From contig PMLH01000518.1 of assembly GCA_003159055.1 (NCBI GenBank), forward strand, positions 9,622-15,238: DNA of 5,617 bases, read 5' to 3'. This document shows positions 1 through 5,270 of this stretch, piece after piece; position 1 is the first letter of the stretch, and every line of letters starts with the position of its first letter. Source of the DNA: Myxococcales bacterium. Its GTDB lineage: Bacteria; Myxococcota; Polyangia; Fen-1088. The notes beneath the pieces were generated by a model. That model had not been told where the DNA came from. It was given only the letters and a program-made list of their open reading frames with translations, and did no database searches. Both the position numbers and the translations under genes were made by a program.

Positions 1-26
1 GATCACATAGTCGCCTAAAGATCATC

Positions 27-494
27 ATGCCCGACGAAATCGTTACCCAAGCCGTTCCAACGCCTCGCGAGGTTTCGCTCTACGAAATCCGCCCGATGGC
101 GCAGGTCCGGCGCATCGGCCTCATCGAGCGCGAGGTGCGCGAAACGCTCTCGCAAGCCGCGCTCGACGCGGTCTTTGCCCATGCGGAGGTGATCTCCGAG
201 GGAGAAAGCCGGCAGGAGGCGGGCAAGACCAGCTTCCTCGGGTCGACCATGCTGACCTGCGACTTGGCCGCCACCAGCGAAATCCTGCGCGAACCTCCCG
301 ACGACGGCACCGCACGCCGCCTGGCGGCCCTGCTACTCAAGGACAAGAGCCTGGACCAAAGAATCGAAACCATCGTGAGGCGCGAGGTCGAGCGCATCAC
401 GAGCCGCCAGCCGAAGAAAGTGCGCGGCGAAACCCGGATTCGCATCCAAAGCACGTGCGTGTTCTTGGACGTCGATGTGGAGGCGATGTTCTGA
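27..494 (+). CDS. Hypothetical protein, 155 aa, translationally coupled to a MerR-TPR gene
   Basis: I do not recognise this protein. It is soluble-looking, with no signal peptide and no membrane segment. The centre and C-terminal half are rich in charged residues and should be helical (around residues 95-130, with many Arg, Glu and Lys). The protein ends in a short beta-like stretch (RIRIQSTCVFLDVDVEAMF). It has only two cysteines and no metal-binding or nucleotide-binding motif that I can see. The start at 27 is the first ATG; stops lie just upstream (TAG at 8-10, TAA at 16-18), and the region before it (AAAG) is a poor ribosome binding site, so the true start is not certain. Its stop codon overlaps the start of the next gene by one base (TGATG), which argues for one operon and a shared role with that regulator. 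A partner, modulator or target of the regulator are all possible, but none is shown. The codon pattern is G/C-rich in third positions, and the antisense frame over it is a shadow. Confidence 0.8.
   Translation: MPDEIVTQAVPTPREVSLYEIRPMAQVRRIGLIEREVRETLSQAALDAVFAHAEVISEGESRQEAGKTSFLGSTMLTCDLAATSEILREPPDDGTARRLAALLLKDKSLDQRIETIVRREVERITSRQPKKVRGETRIRIQSTCVFLDVDVEAMF
479..483 (+). promoter_or_regulatory. Ribosome binding site of the MerR-TPR gene
   Basis: GGAGG lies inside the end of the upstream gene, 10 bases before the ATG at 494. It decides the start in favour of 494 over the in-frame ATG at 455 and fits re-initiation by ribosomes finishing the upstream gene. Confidence 0.65.
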
Positions 495-1432
495 TGACAA
501 CATTCGTCGAACGCGAATACAGTTTTGCCGCCGCCGCGCGCATTCTGGGTCTTCCCGAATCGAAGCTGCGCTACTGGTCGCAGTCGGGTTTCGTCGGACC
601 CTCGCTGCGCAAACAAGGGCGGCAGGTGTTTTCGTTCCAGGATCTGATCAGCGTGCGCGCCGCCAAGGAATTGGTGGACCGCGGTTTCCAGCCTGCACAG
701 ATCCGCAAAGCCCTAGAACAAGTGCGTAGCAAGTTGCCGTCGCTCGACAGGCCACTCGAAAAACTGCGCGTGACCTGGGACGGCAGCGCCTTGGCGTTGG
801 TCGACGACGGCGCCACGTTCGAGGTTTCAGGACAAAGGCGGTTTGATTTCGGCCTATCCGACCTGGCGGCGCGCGCAGCGGAGATTCTGGCGTTGAGCCC
901 GCGAACCGAAGATGCGTCCGCGAGCCGAGGTCCTTCGGTCAACAAAACCGCCTTCGATTGGTTTGCCGACGGCTTGGCCAAGGAAGGTGCGCCAGGGAAA
1001 GAGACCGAGGCGGAGACTTGCTACCGGAAAGCCCTGGAGAGCGATCCGGGCCTGGCCGCTGCGCACACCAACCTCGGTGGAATTGCCCACCGGCGCGGCG
1101 ACGTGTCGCTGGCGCGCATCGAATTCCAGGCCGCGCTCGACCTCGATCCCGAGCAGCCCGAGGCACGCTACAACTTGGCCAGCCTCTGCTATCAGCAAGG
1201 CGCGCTCGAGCAGGCGGCGTCAGAATTTCGGCGCGTGGTCGAGCGAACACCGTGGTTTTCCGACGCACACTACAATCTCGCCGGTGCGCTCGAAAAGCTC
1301 GGCAGCAAGCGGCAGGCGGCGGAGCACCTGCGGCGCTACATCGAGCTCGAAGGACGCAAGCCCGAGGCACCGGTCGAGTGGCTGGCCGAGGCGCGTGCGC
1401 GACTCGGGCGCATGGATTTCGCTGGTCTGTGA
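494..1432 (+). CDS. MerR-family HTH protein with C-terminal TPR repeats
   Basis: Likely a cytoplasmic DNA-binding regulator whose C-terminus binds a protein or peptide rather than a metal. Residues about 8-80 match the MerR winged helix-turn-helix: AAARILGLPESKLRYW is the recognition helix region, followed by a wing around RKQGRQVFSFQDL and a helix ending in GFQPAQIRKAL. Residues about 90-120 form a short beta-rich segment (LRVTWDGSALALVDDG onward) of unknown role, followed by a Ser/Ala linker. From about residue 154 to 288 there are roughly four TPR units, with typical signatures such as YRKALESDPGLAAAHTNLG, FQAALDLDPEQPEARYNLA and a last unit around DAHYNLAGALEKLG. The classic MerR dimerisation coiled coil and metal-binding Cys residues are absent. 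The ATG at 494 is chosen because GGAGG (479-483) sits 10 bases upstream and because it overlaps the previous stop. An upstream ATG at 455 in the same frame would add 13 residues that do not resemble the family and would overlap the previous gene more deeply. Target genes are unknown; autoregulation is usual for MerR proteins but not shown here. Confidence 0.88.
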   Translation: MTTFVEREYSFAAAARILGLPESKLRYWSQSGFVGPSLRKQGRQVFSFQDLISVRAAKELVDRGFQPAQIRKALEQVRSKLPSLDRPLEKLRVTWDGSALALVDDGATFEVSGQRRFDFGLSDLAARAAEILALSPRTEDASASRGPSVNKTAFDWFADGLAKEGAPGKETEAETCYRKALESDPGLAAAHTNLGGIAHRRGDVSLARIEFQAALDLDPEQPEARYNLASLCYQQGALEQAASEFRRVVERTPWFSDAHYNLAGALEKLGSKRQAAEHLRRYIELEGRKPEAPVEWLAEARARLGRMDFAGL

Positions 1433-1460
1433 CCTCGCCGCCCTCGATCCGAAGGAAACA

Positions 1461-1477
1461 GCGCTTGAGTTGAGCGC
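1461..1477 (+). terminator. Possible weak terminator after the MerR-TPR gene
   Basis: GCGCT (1461-1465) pairs with AGCGC (1473-1477) around a 7-base loop, followed by GTAATTTG. The stem is short and the T-rich stretch is poor, so this is only a candidate. It sits 28 bases after the stop codon of the MerR-TPR gene. Confidence 0.25.
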
Positions 1478-1482
1478 GTAAT

Positions 1483-1511
1483 TTGCCAGCTTGGCGGAGT
1501 GTGGCCATAGT
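1483..1511 (+). promoter_or_regulatory. Candidate sigma-70 promoter for the GIY-YIG/SUMF1-dacB unit
   Basis: TTGCCA (1483-1488) matches the -35 consensus at five of six positions, and CATAGT (1506-1511) matches the -10 consensus at four of six, with a 17-base spacer. The predicted transcript would start near 1518, only about five bases before the ATG at 1523. If real, the message would be leaderless or nearly so, which agrees with the absence of a properly spaced ribosome binding site (GAGG at 1519-1522 touches the start codon). In GC-rich genomes such matches also arise by chance. Confidence 0.35.
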
Positions 1512-1522
1512 GCTTTCCGAGG

Positions 1523-2464
1523 ATGCCGGCTTGGTATATCTACGTCGTGCGCTGTCGTGATGGCTCGCTTTACACGGGAATCAGCCGTGACGTCGCCGCA
1601 CGCGTGCGCAAGCACAACGAGGGCAAGGGCGCGCGCTACACACGTGGTCGCGGCCCGGTCCACGTGATTCACACCGAGCGCAGGGCGAGCAAGGGCGCGG
1701 CGTTGCGGCGGGAGGCGGCCATCAAGTCGATGCCACGGGCGAAGAAGCTCGCGCTTTGTCTGGCGAGTGTGTCTCTGCTGCTGGCCCACGCGGTCCATGA
1801 CGGCCAGGCCGCGCCGGCCTCATCGACGGTCGACCGGATTCTGATCCCCGCCGGTCCCTTCACCCGCGGCTCGACCCATGGCGCCGATGACGAACGGCCC
1901 GTGCGCGTGGAGAAGCTCGGGGGCTACCGCATCGATCGCACCGAGGTGACGCGTGCGATGTACGCGGGCTGCGTGGCAGCGCACAAGTGCAGCCCGGTTG
2001 CGGCCGACCTACTGCGCGAGCCGAAACTGCCGATGAGCAACGTCAACTGGAATGAGGCACGAACGTATTGCGCCTATGCAGGCGGCCGCCTTCCCACCGA
2101 AGACGAATGGGAGAAGGCCGCGCGTGGAAGCGACACCCGCGAGTACCCGTGGGGCGATGGGCTCGACTGCACCCGCGCCAACTGGGGCAACTTTGAAAAC
2201 GAAGGGCCGTGCGCCGGCAAGAACCCGGGCAAGCCGTCGCCGGTGGGCAGCTATCCGGATGGGGCCAGTCCGTTTGGCGTGCTCGACATGGCCGGCAACG
2301 TCTGGGAATGGGTGGCGGACAAATACGACCGCGATCCATTGCGACGGGTGGTGCGCGGCGGTTCGTGCTGCAGCTATTTCGTCGAGCCTCGCATTTCCAA
2401 TCGCAACGCCTGGGATCCCGCCCATCGCGACGGGGATCTGGGATTTCGCTGTGTGAGCCGATGA
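1523..2464 (+). CDS. GIY-YIG nuclease domain fused in frame to an exported FGE-sulfatase (SUMF1) domain protein
   Basis: One uninterrupted 313-codon frame holds two unrelated modules. Residues 4-78 are a small GIY-YIG domain of the UPF0213/YhbQ type: Y5-I-Y7 and Y17-T-G19 form the GIY-YIG motif, with R27 and HN (31-32) after it, GKGARYTRGR at 34-43, and the likely metal-binding E64 in LRREAAIK. Residues 72-97 form a signal-peptide-like segment: basic R72, K74 and K75, hydrophobic 76-91, and possible cleavage sites after A90 or A96. Residues about 104-313 are an FGE-sulfatase domain, with GRLPTEDEWEKAARG (188-202), FGVLDMAGNVWEW (251-263), RGGS (278-281) and GFRC (307-310). Known members of this family either make formylglycine in sulfatases or serve other roles. 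Here the second catalytic Cys of true formylglycine-generating enzymes is missing, so that activity is doubtful. Eight cysteines in the domain fit an oxidising periplasmic location. The start at 1523 is forced: an in-frame TAG sits at 1508-1510, and the family N-terminus begins here. The stop overlaps the next gene (ATGA). Whether one fused protein or two products are made is open. Confidence 0.85.
   Translation: MPAWYIYVVRCRDGSLYTGISRDVAARVRKHNEGKGARYTRGRGPVHVIHTERRASKGAALRREAAIKSMPRAKKLALCLASVSLLLAHAVHDGQAAPASSTVDRILIPAGPFTRGSTHGADDERPVRVEKLGGYRIDRTEVTRAMYAGCVAAHKCSPVAADLLREPKLPMSNVNWNEARTYCAYAGGRLPTEDEWEKAARGSDTREYPWGDGLDCTRANWGNFENEGPCAGKNPGKPSPVGSYPDGASPFGVLDMAGNVWEWVADKYDRDPLRRVVRGGSCCSYFVEPRISNRNAWDPAHRDGDLGFRCVSR
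1730..2464 (+). CDS. Alternative internal product: SUMF1-domain protein alone, with its own signal peptide
   Basis: The in-frame ATG at 1730 (M70 of the long frame) would give a 244-residue protein beginning MPRAKKLALCLASVSLLLAH. This is a well-formed Sec signal peptide: a basic n-region, a 16-residue hydrophobic core, then small residues (GQAAPAS) suited to signal peptidase. A purine-rich GGGAGG at 1710-1715 lies 14 bases upstream, which is longer than ideal but usable. The same residues also match the conserved end of the GIY-YIG family, so the ATG may be coincidence. This entry is an alternative reading of the same frame, not an extra gene. A standalone exported SUMF1 protein is more conventional than a nuclease carrying an exported domain, and that is the main reason to list it. 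Confidence 0.45.
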   Translation: MPRAKKLALCLASVSLLLAHAVHDGQAAPASSTVDRILIPAGPFTRGSTHGADDERPVRVEKLGGYRIDRTEVTRAMYAGCVAAHKCSPVAADLLREPKLPMSNVNWNEARTYCAYAGGRLPTEDEWEKAARGSDTREYPWGDGLDCTRANWGNFENEGPCAGKNPGKPSPVGSYPDGASPFGVLDMAGNVWEWVADKYDRDPLRRVVRGGSCCSYFVEPRISNRNAWDPAHRDGDLGFRCVSR

Positions 2465-4323
2465 GAAGAGCCATCGCCCTCTGCGCGCTGACGTTGGCGT
2501 TGCCCGCCTGGGCCGCAACGCAAAAGTCCACGCCACCAAGGTCCGCGCCGTCCAAGGGTCACGGTCCGATCAAAGCAGCCAGCAAAGCGGCGGCACCGGC
2601 CGGCAAGAAGCCGGCTTGCAAGGCCGCTGAGGCGAAGCGCGCTCCGGTCGTCGGATTCGCGAACGAAGCGGCCAAGCCAGCCGCCGACGACCCCGACCGC
2701 GAACGGCTCGCGAATTTGCAGGAATCGCTGGAAGACATCGTACGCGGGAAGGTCCTGGGCCGGCTGCGGGTGGGCATGCAGGTCGAGGATTTGTCGACCG
2801 GGCGACTGCTCTTCGGGTGGCGAGGCTCGGCGCTGATGGATCCGGCGTCGAACCAGAAGGTGCTGGCCACGACCGCAGCGTTGCTTCGCCTGGGCAGCAC
2901 GTTTCGCTACCGGACTGAAGTCACCGGCGCCCAGCCGGATTCGGAAGGCAAGATCGCGGGTGACGTCGTGATTCGCGGTAGTGGCGATCCGTCGCTGCGC
3001 TCGCGCCATGTCGAGGCCCTGGCGGAGAGCCTGGCCGCCAAAGGCGTGACCCGCGTGACCGGCTCGGTCCTGGGCGATCCGCGGCGCATCGGTTCAGACG
3101 AAATTGCGGCGGGTGGGCGGCCTCCTTTGCGGGTCGGTTCGACGTCCATCGAGGTGCACGTGCGCCCCGGCGACAAGGTCGGCGGCCGACCCCTGGTGTC
3201 GCTTCGCCCTGCCTCCGACGCGTTTGTCATCGTCAACCAGGCCGAAACCCAAAAGAAGGGCAAGGGCCGCCTCGGCGTTTCGCTCGAACGGGCCGGCGGT
3301 CGCATCCACGTCATCGTCACCGGGAAAATCGCGCAGAACCGCGGTCCGGTGGTGGTCCAGCGATCCGCGCCGAGCCATCCGCTGTATGCGGCCATTCTGC
3401 TTCGCCAAGCCCTGGTTCAGGCGGGGATCGTGGTTTGTGGAAGCGCCGGGATCTACAGCGGCGACAACCGTTCGCGCGTCGCGAGCCATACAGCCCTTGA
3501 CGGCGTGGCCTTGGCGTTGAACGGTGGGGCAGGTGACTCTGTGAGCCCGCTGCTTGCGTCCGAGCCACCGCATCCGACGGAAATCTTGGCCTTGCACGAA
3601 TCCGAACCCCTGTCGGTGCTGCTGCGCAGGGTTAACAAGGACTCGGACAACGAATGGGCCGAGCGCGTGCTTGAGACGGTGGGGGCCGAGGTCTACGGCG
3701 GCGCACCCACGACCGCCAAGGGCGTGCGGGCTTTGCGTGAGGCGCTCGGGGATCTCGGCCTTTCGCTTTCCGCCTACCTGCCTACCAATGGCTCGGGGCT
3801 GGGGCATCAGAACCGGGTCACTGCGAGTGGCATGAGCGCGCTGCTTCGCCATCTGTACTTTGACCCGCGCATCGGGCCCGAAATCATGCAGTCGCTCTCG
3901 GTGGGCGGAGTCGACGGAACCACCCGAAATCGGTTCCGCGGATCTTCAGCCGCGCATCGGGTTCGCGCAAAGACCGGGACTCTGAACGGCGTTTCATGCC
4001 TTTCCGGTCTTGTTGGCGATGGATCGGAGATTCTGGCGTTCTCGATCTTGGTCGAGGGCCATCGGAAAAGGTCGGTCGCAAGCGTTCGGGGTGCCCAGGT
4101 TAGCGCCGTCAACGCCATGATGAGGTTCGCGAGACGAGCATCCGGGCCACCGCCAGACGACGAGGCCACCCCCGGCAGCGACTTCGAGACCGGTGATGAG
4201 GCCGACGACGGCAATGCTGACGGCGATGCCGAAGGTAGCGAGACGCGTGAGCTAGAGCACGCCTCTGAGGCTAACCCCAGACAAACAGCCGGAGCGGACC
4301 TTCCGGCGCGGCCTCCCCGTTGA
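2461..4323 (+). CDS. dacB: D-alanyl-D-alanine carboxypeptidase/endopeptidase, PBP4 family (peptidase S13)
   Basis: A periplasmic penicillin-binding protein expected to cleave the terminal D-Ala of peptidoglycan pentapeptides and/or D-Ala-mDAP crosslinks. All three active-site motifs are present and spaced as in E. coli PBP4: S130-N-Q-K133 (acylated Ser and general base), S395-D-N397 and K504-T-G506. The 265-residue gap between the first two fits the large inserted domains of the S13 family. Residues 1-18 are a signal peptide (MRRAIALCALTLALPAWA, cleavage after A-W-A). Residues 19-75 form a Lys/Ala/Pro linker, with ten basic and one acidic residue in 19-62. Residues 561-620 form an acidic tail (17 Asp/Glu, 4 Arg). 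At 620 residues it is longer than E. coli PBP4 (about 477) because of these two flanks. The ATG at 2461 is chosen because the signal peptide begins there and it overlaps the previous stop as ATGA. A longer in-frame start at 2209 would bury the signal peptide. No strong ribosome binding site is seen, so translation probably depends on the upstream gene. Confidence 0.93.
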   Translation: MRRAIALCALTLALPAWAATQKSTPPRSAPSKGHGPIKAASKAAAPAGKKPACKAAEAKRAPVVGFANEAAKPAADDPDRERLANLQESLEDIVRGKVLGRLRVGMQVEDLSTGRLLFGWRGSALMDPASNQKVLATTAALLRLGSTFRYRTEVTGAQPDSEGKIAGDVVIRGSGDPSLRSRHVEALAESLAAKGVTRVTGSVLGDPRRIGSDEIAAGGRPPLRVGSTSIEVHVRPGDKVGGRPLVSLRPASDAFVIVNQAETQKKGKGRLGVSLERAGGRIHVIVTGKIAQNRGPVVVQRSAPSHPLYAAILLRQALVQAGIVVCGSAGIYSGDNRSRVASHTALDGVALALNGGAGDSVSPLLASEPPHPTEILALHESEPLSVLLRRVNKDSDNEWAERVLETVGAEVYGGAPTTAKGVRALREALGDLGLSLSAYLPTNGSGLGHQNRVTASGMSALLRHLYFDPRIGPEIMQSLSVGGVDGTTRNRFRGSSAAHRVRAKTGTLNGVSCLSGLVGDGSEILAFSILVEGHRKRSVASVRGAQVSAVNAMMRFARRASGPPPDDEATPGSDFETGDEADDGNADGDAEGSETRELEHASEANPRQTAGADLPARPPR

Positions 4324-4395
4324 GTTTGCCCATTCTTCTATTGCTTCGCGCCGGGAAGAGGTGTAAAAGGCGCCCCTCGTGGTTATTTTGGATAC

Positions 4396-4423
4396 TTGTG
4401 AAATTTGCAGACGGGCTTATGAT
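4396..4423 (+). promoter_or_regulatory. Candidate sigma-70 promoter of the lipoprotein gene
   Basis: TTGTGA (4396-4401) and TATGAT (4418-4423) are separated by 16 bases. The -10 matches consensus at five of six positions and the -35 at four. Transcription would start near 4430, leaving a leader of about 27 bases that contains the ribosome binding site. The surrounding stretch (about 4380-4410) is clearly more AT-rich than the neighbouring genes, as expected for a promoter. The -10 lies between CGGGC (4412-4416) and GCCCG (4424-4428), a perfect inverted repeat that could be an operator. Confidence 0.45.
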
Positions 4424-4440
4424 GCCCGCCGGCTCTCTGC

Positions 4441-4446
4441 TAGGAG
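4441..4446 (+). promoter_or_regulatory. Ribosome binding site of the lipoprotein gene
   Basis: TAGGAG lies 10 bases upstream of the ATG at 4457. It selects that ATG over the in-frame GTG at 4379, which would add 26 residues in front of the signal peptide. Confidence 0.7.
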
Positions 4447-4456
4447 ATTGCGACCA

Positions 4457-5140
4457 ATGAAGCGGAATTCAGTACTCGTGCTTGGACTCGGTATGTTGCT
4501 TGGTGCCGGCTTGTTTGCCCCTGGCTGTGGAGACAGCAGCAGCAACAACAAAGAAAACGACGGCGGCGGAGATGCGAAGGCCGACGGAAAGAAGGACACT
4601 GGCTCGACGGGCGGGGCGCCCGGCACGGGTGGCGCAATCCGTCTCGACGGCGGAAATGGCGGGGTGATTGGCTTCGACGCCGGAACCGGCGGCGCGACCG
4701 GCGTTGGCGGTGTGCCCGGCACGGGTGGCGTGGTCGGTCTCGATGGCGGCAATGGCGGCACGATTGGTCTCGACGCCGGCAAGGGTGGCGCGACCGGCAC
4801 GGGCGGCACGACCACGGCCAAAATGGACGGCGGTCTCGACACCGGACCGGAGATCAAGGTCGATGGCGCAGTCGATAGCCCGAAGCCAGACACGAAGGAT
4901 GCCGACCTCGATGTTCCGCTGTCCAATCCCGATGGTCCGGACGCGGCGCTCGATGGACAGACTGGCGGTATTGACACCACGGTTCCGCAGCTTGACACGG
5001 GCGCGCTCGACGTGACTCTCGACACGGCTGCCGTTTCGCTCGACACGGCACTCGACGAGGGCATTGATATCTCGCCTGCTCTCGACGCCCAGATCGATGT
5101 CGAGATCGACGCTGGCGTCGACGGCGGGACCGATATCTAG
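4457..5140 (+). CDS. Acidic, Gly/Asp-repeat lipoprotein of unknown function
   Basis: A 227-residue protein predicted to be exported and lipidated. Residues 1-23 are a signal peptide (MKRNSVLVLGLGMLLGAG, then LFAPG), and C24 is the candidate lipidated Cys in APGC, a slightly unusual lipobox with Ala at -3 and Pro at -2. After a polar stretch (GDSSSNNKEN, then Lys/Asp), residues 55-118 are two tandem 32-residue units starting PGTGG. Each contains decapeptides of the form GG-hydrophobic-hydrophobic-G-L/F-D-G/A-G-N/T/K. From about 125 to 227 the chain is Asp-rich, with LD or ID pairs every three to six residues and almost no basic residues. There is no recognisable globular domain, so the mature protein is probably disordered or only ordered on binding something, perhaps cations. 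Similar Gly/Asp-rich segments in myxobacteria usually act as linkers ahead of a domain; here the linker is the whole protein. The role is unknown. The gene has its own promoter candidate and is followed by a strong terminator, so it is likely a single-gene unit. Confidence 0.85.
   Translation: MKRNSVLVLGLGMLLGAGLFAPGCGDSSSNNKENDGGGDAKADGKKDTGSTGGAPGTGGAIRLDGGNGGVIGFDAGTGGATGVGGVPGTGGVVGLDGGNGGTIGLDAGKGGATGTGGTTTAKMDGGLDTGPEIKVDGAVDSPKPDTKDADLDVPLSNPDGPDAALDGQTGGIDTTVPQLDTGALDVTLDTAAVSLDTALDEGIDISPALDAQIDVEIDAGVDGGTDI
4619..4810 (+). repeat. Two tandem 96-bp coding repeats in the lipoprotein gene
   Basis: Unit 1 is 4619-4714 and unit 2 is 4715-4810; both begin with the same 15 bases (CCCGGCACGGGTGGC). 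By hand count about 75 of 96 bases and 24 of 32 encoded residues are identical. Differences occur at all codon positions, so the duplication is not recent. Within each unit, shorter GGC-rich 30-base subrepeats can be seen. Confidence 0.85.
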
Positions 5141-5155
5141 CCCCGTCAAGTCGAA

Positions 5156-5175
5156 GGTGGCCTGAGCAGGCCACC
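5156..5175 (+). other. Perfect 8-bp stem-loop after the lipoprotein gene
   Basis: GGTGGCCT (5156-5163) pairs perfectly with AGGCCACC (5168-5175) around the loop GAGC. No T-tract follows; the next bases are CAAGAAAAG leading into the terminator. It may help protect the message end or slow polymerase ahead of the terminator, but this is inference. Confidence 0.6.
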
Positions 5176-5179
5176 CAAG

Positions 5180-5215
5180 AAAAGAGCCGCTGTCCACTGG
5201 ACCGCGGCTCTTTTT
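5180..5215 (+). terminator. Strong rho-independent terminator of the lipoprotein gene, probably bidirectional
   Basis: AAAAGAGCCGC (5180-5190) pairs with GCGGCTCTTTT (5204-5214). Inside, after one T-C mismatch, GTCC (5192-5195) pairs with GGAC (5199-5202) around the loop ACT. The plus strand ends in TTTTT (5211-5215). The upstream A-rich arm gives a T-rich run on the minus strand as well, so it could also act as a back-up terminator for metK. Confidence 0.9.
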
Positions 5216-5221
5216 CATTGG

Positions 5222-5253
5222 GGGACCGGCATCGCTACAGGGCTTTAGGTCCC
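5222..5253. repeat. Short inverted repeat between the two terminators
   Basis: GGGACC (5222-5227) is the reverse complement of GGTCCC (5248-5253), with a 20-base spacer. No T-tract follows on either strand. Function is unknown, and a 6-bp match at this spacing can occur by chance in GC-rich DNA. Confidence 0.3.
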
Positions 5254-5270
5254 AGGCACAGGCGGCTGCC

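Noticed and set aside
2209..2460. Longer N-terminus for dacB from an upstream in-frame ATG
   Set aside because: It would overlap the SUMF1-coding end by about 250 bases and place the signal peptide at residue 85. The ATG at 2461 gives a clean signal peptide and an ATGA overlap.
3094..3852. Long open frame on the minus strand inside dacB (252 codons)
   Set aside because: It lies fully antisense to a well-supported gene and its translation shows no recognisable domain. GC-rich codon bias commonly leaves such shadow frames open.
4348..4373. Terminator after dacB (GCGCC ... GGCGC)
   Set aside because: Only a 5-bp stem with a 16-base loop and no clean T-tract; too weak to call.
4379..4456. GTG start at 4379 for the lipoprotein
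   Set aside because: It would put 26 residues ahead of the signal peptide and overlap the candidate promoter; TAGGAG is placed correctly for 4457.
4619..4810. RTX-type calcium-binding repeats
   Set aside because: The units are decapeptides with one Asp and lack the GGxGxDxUx nonapeptide pattern.
4619..4810. CRISPR-like array
   Set aside because: The repeats are long, adjacent without spacers, in coding register and only two in number.
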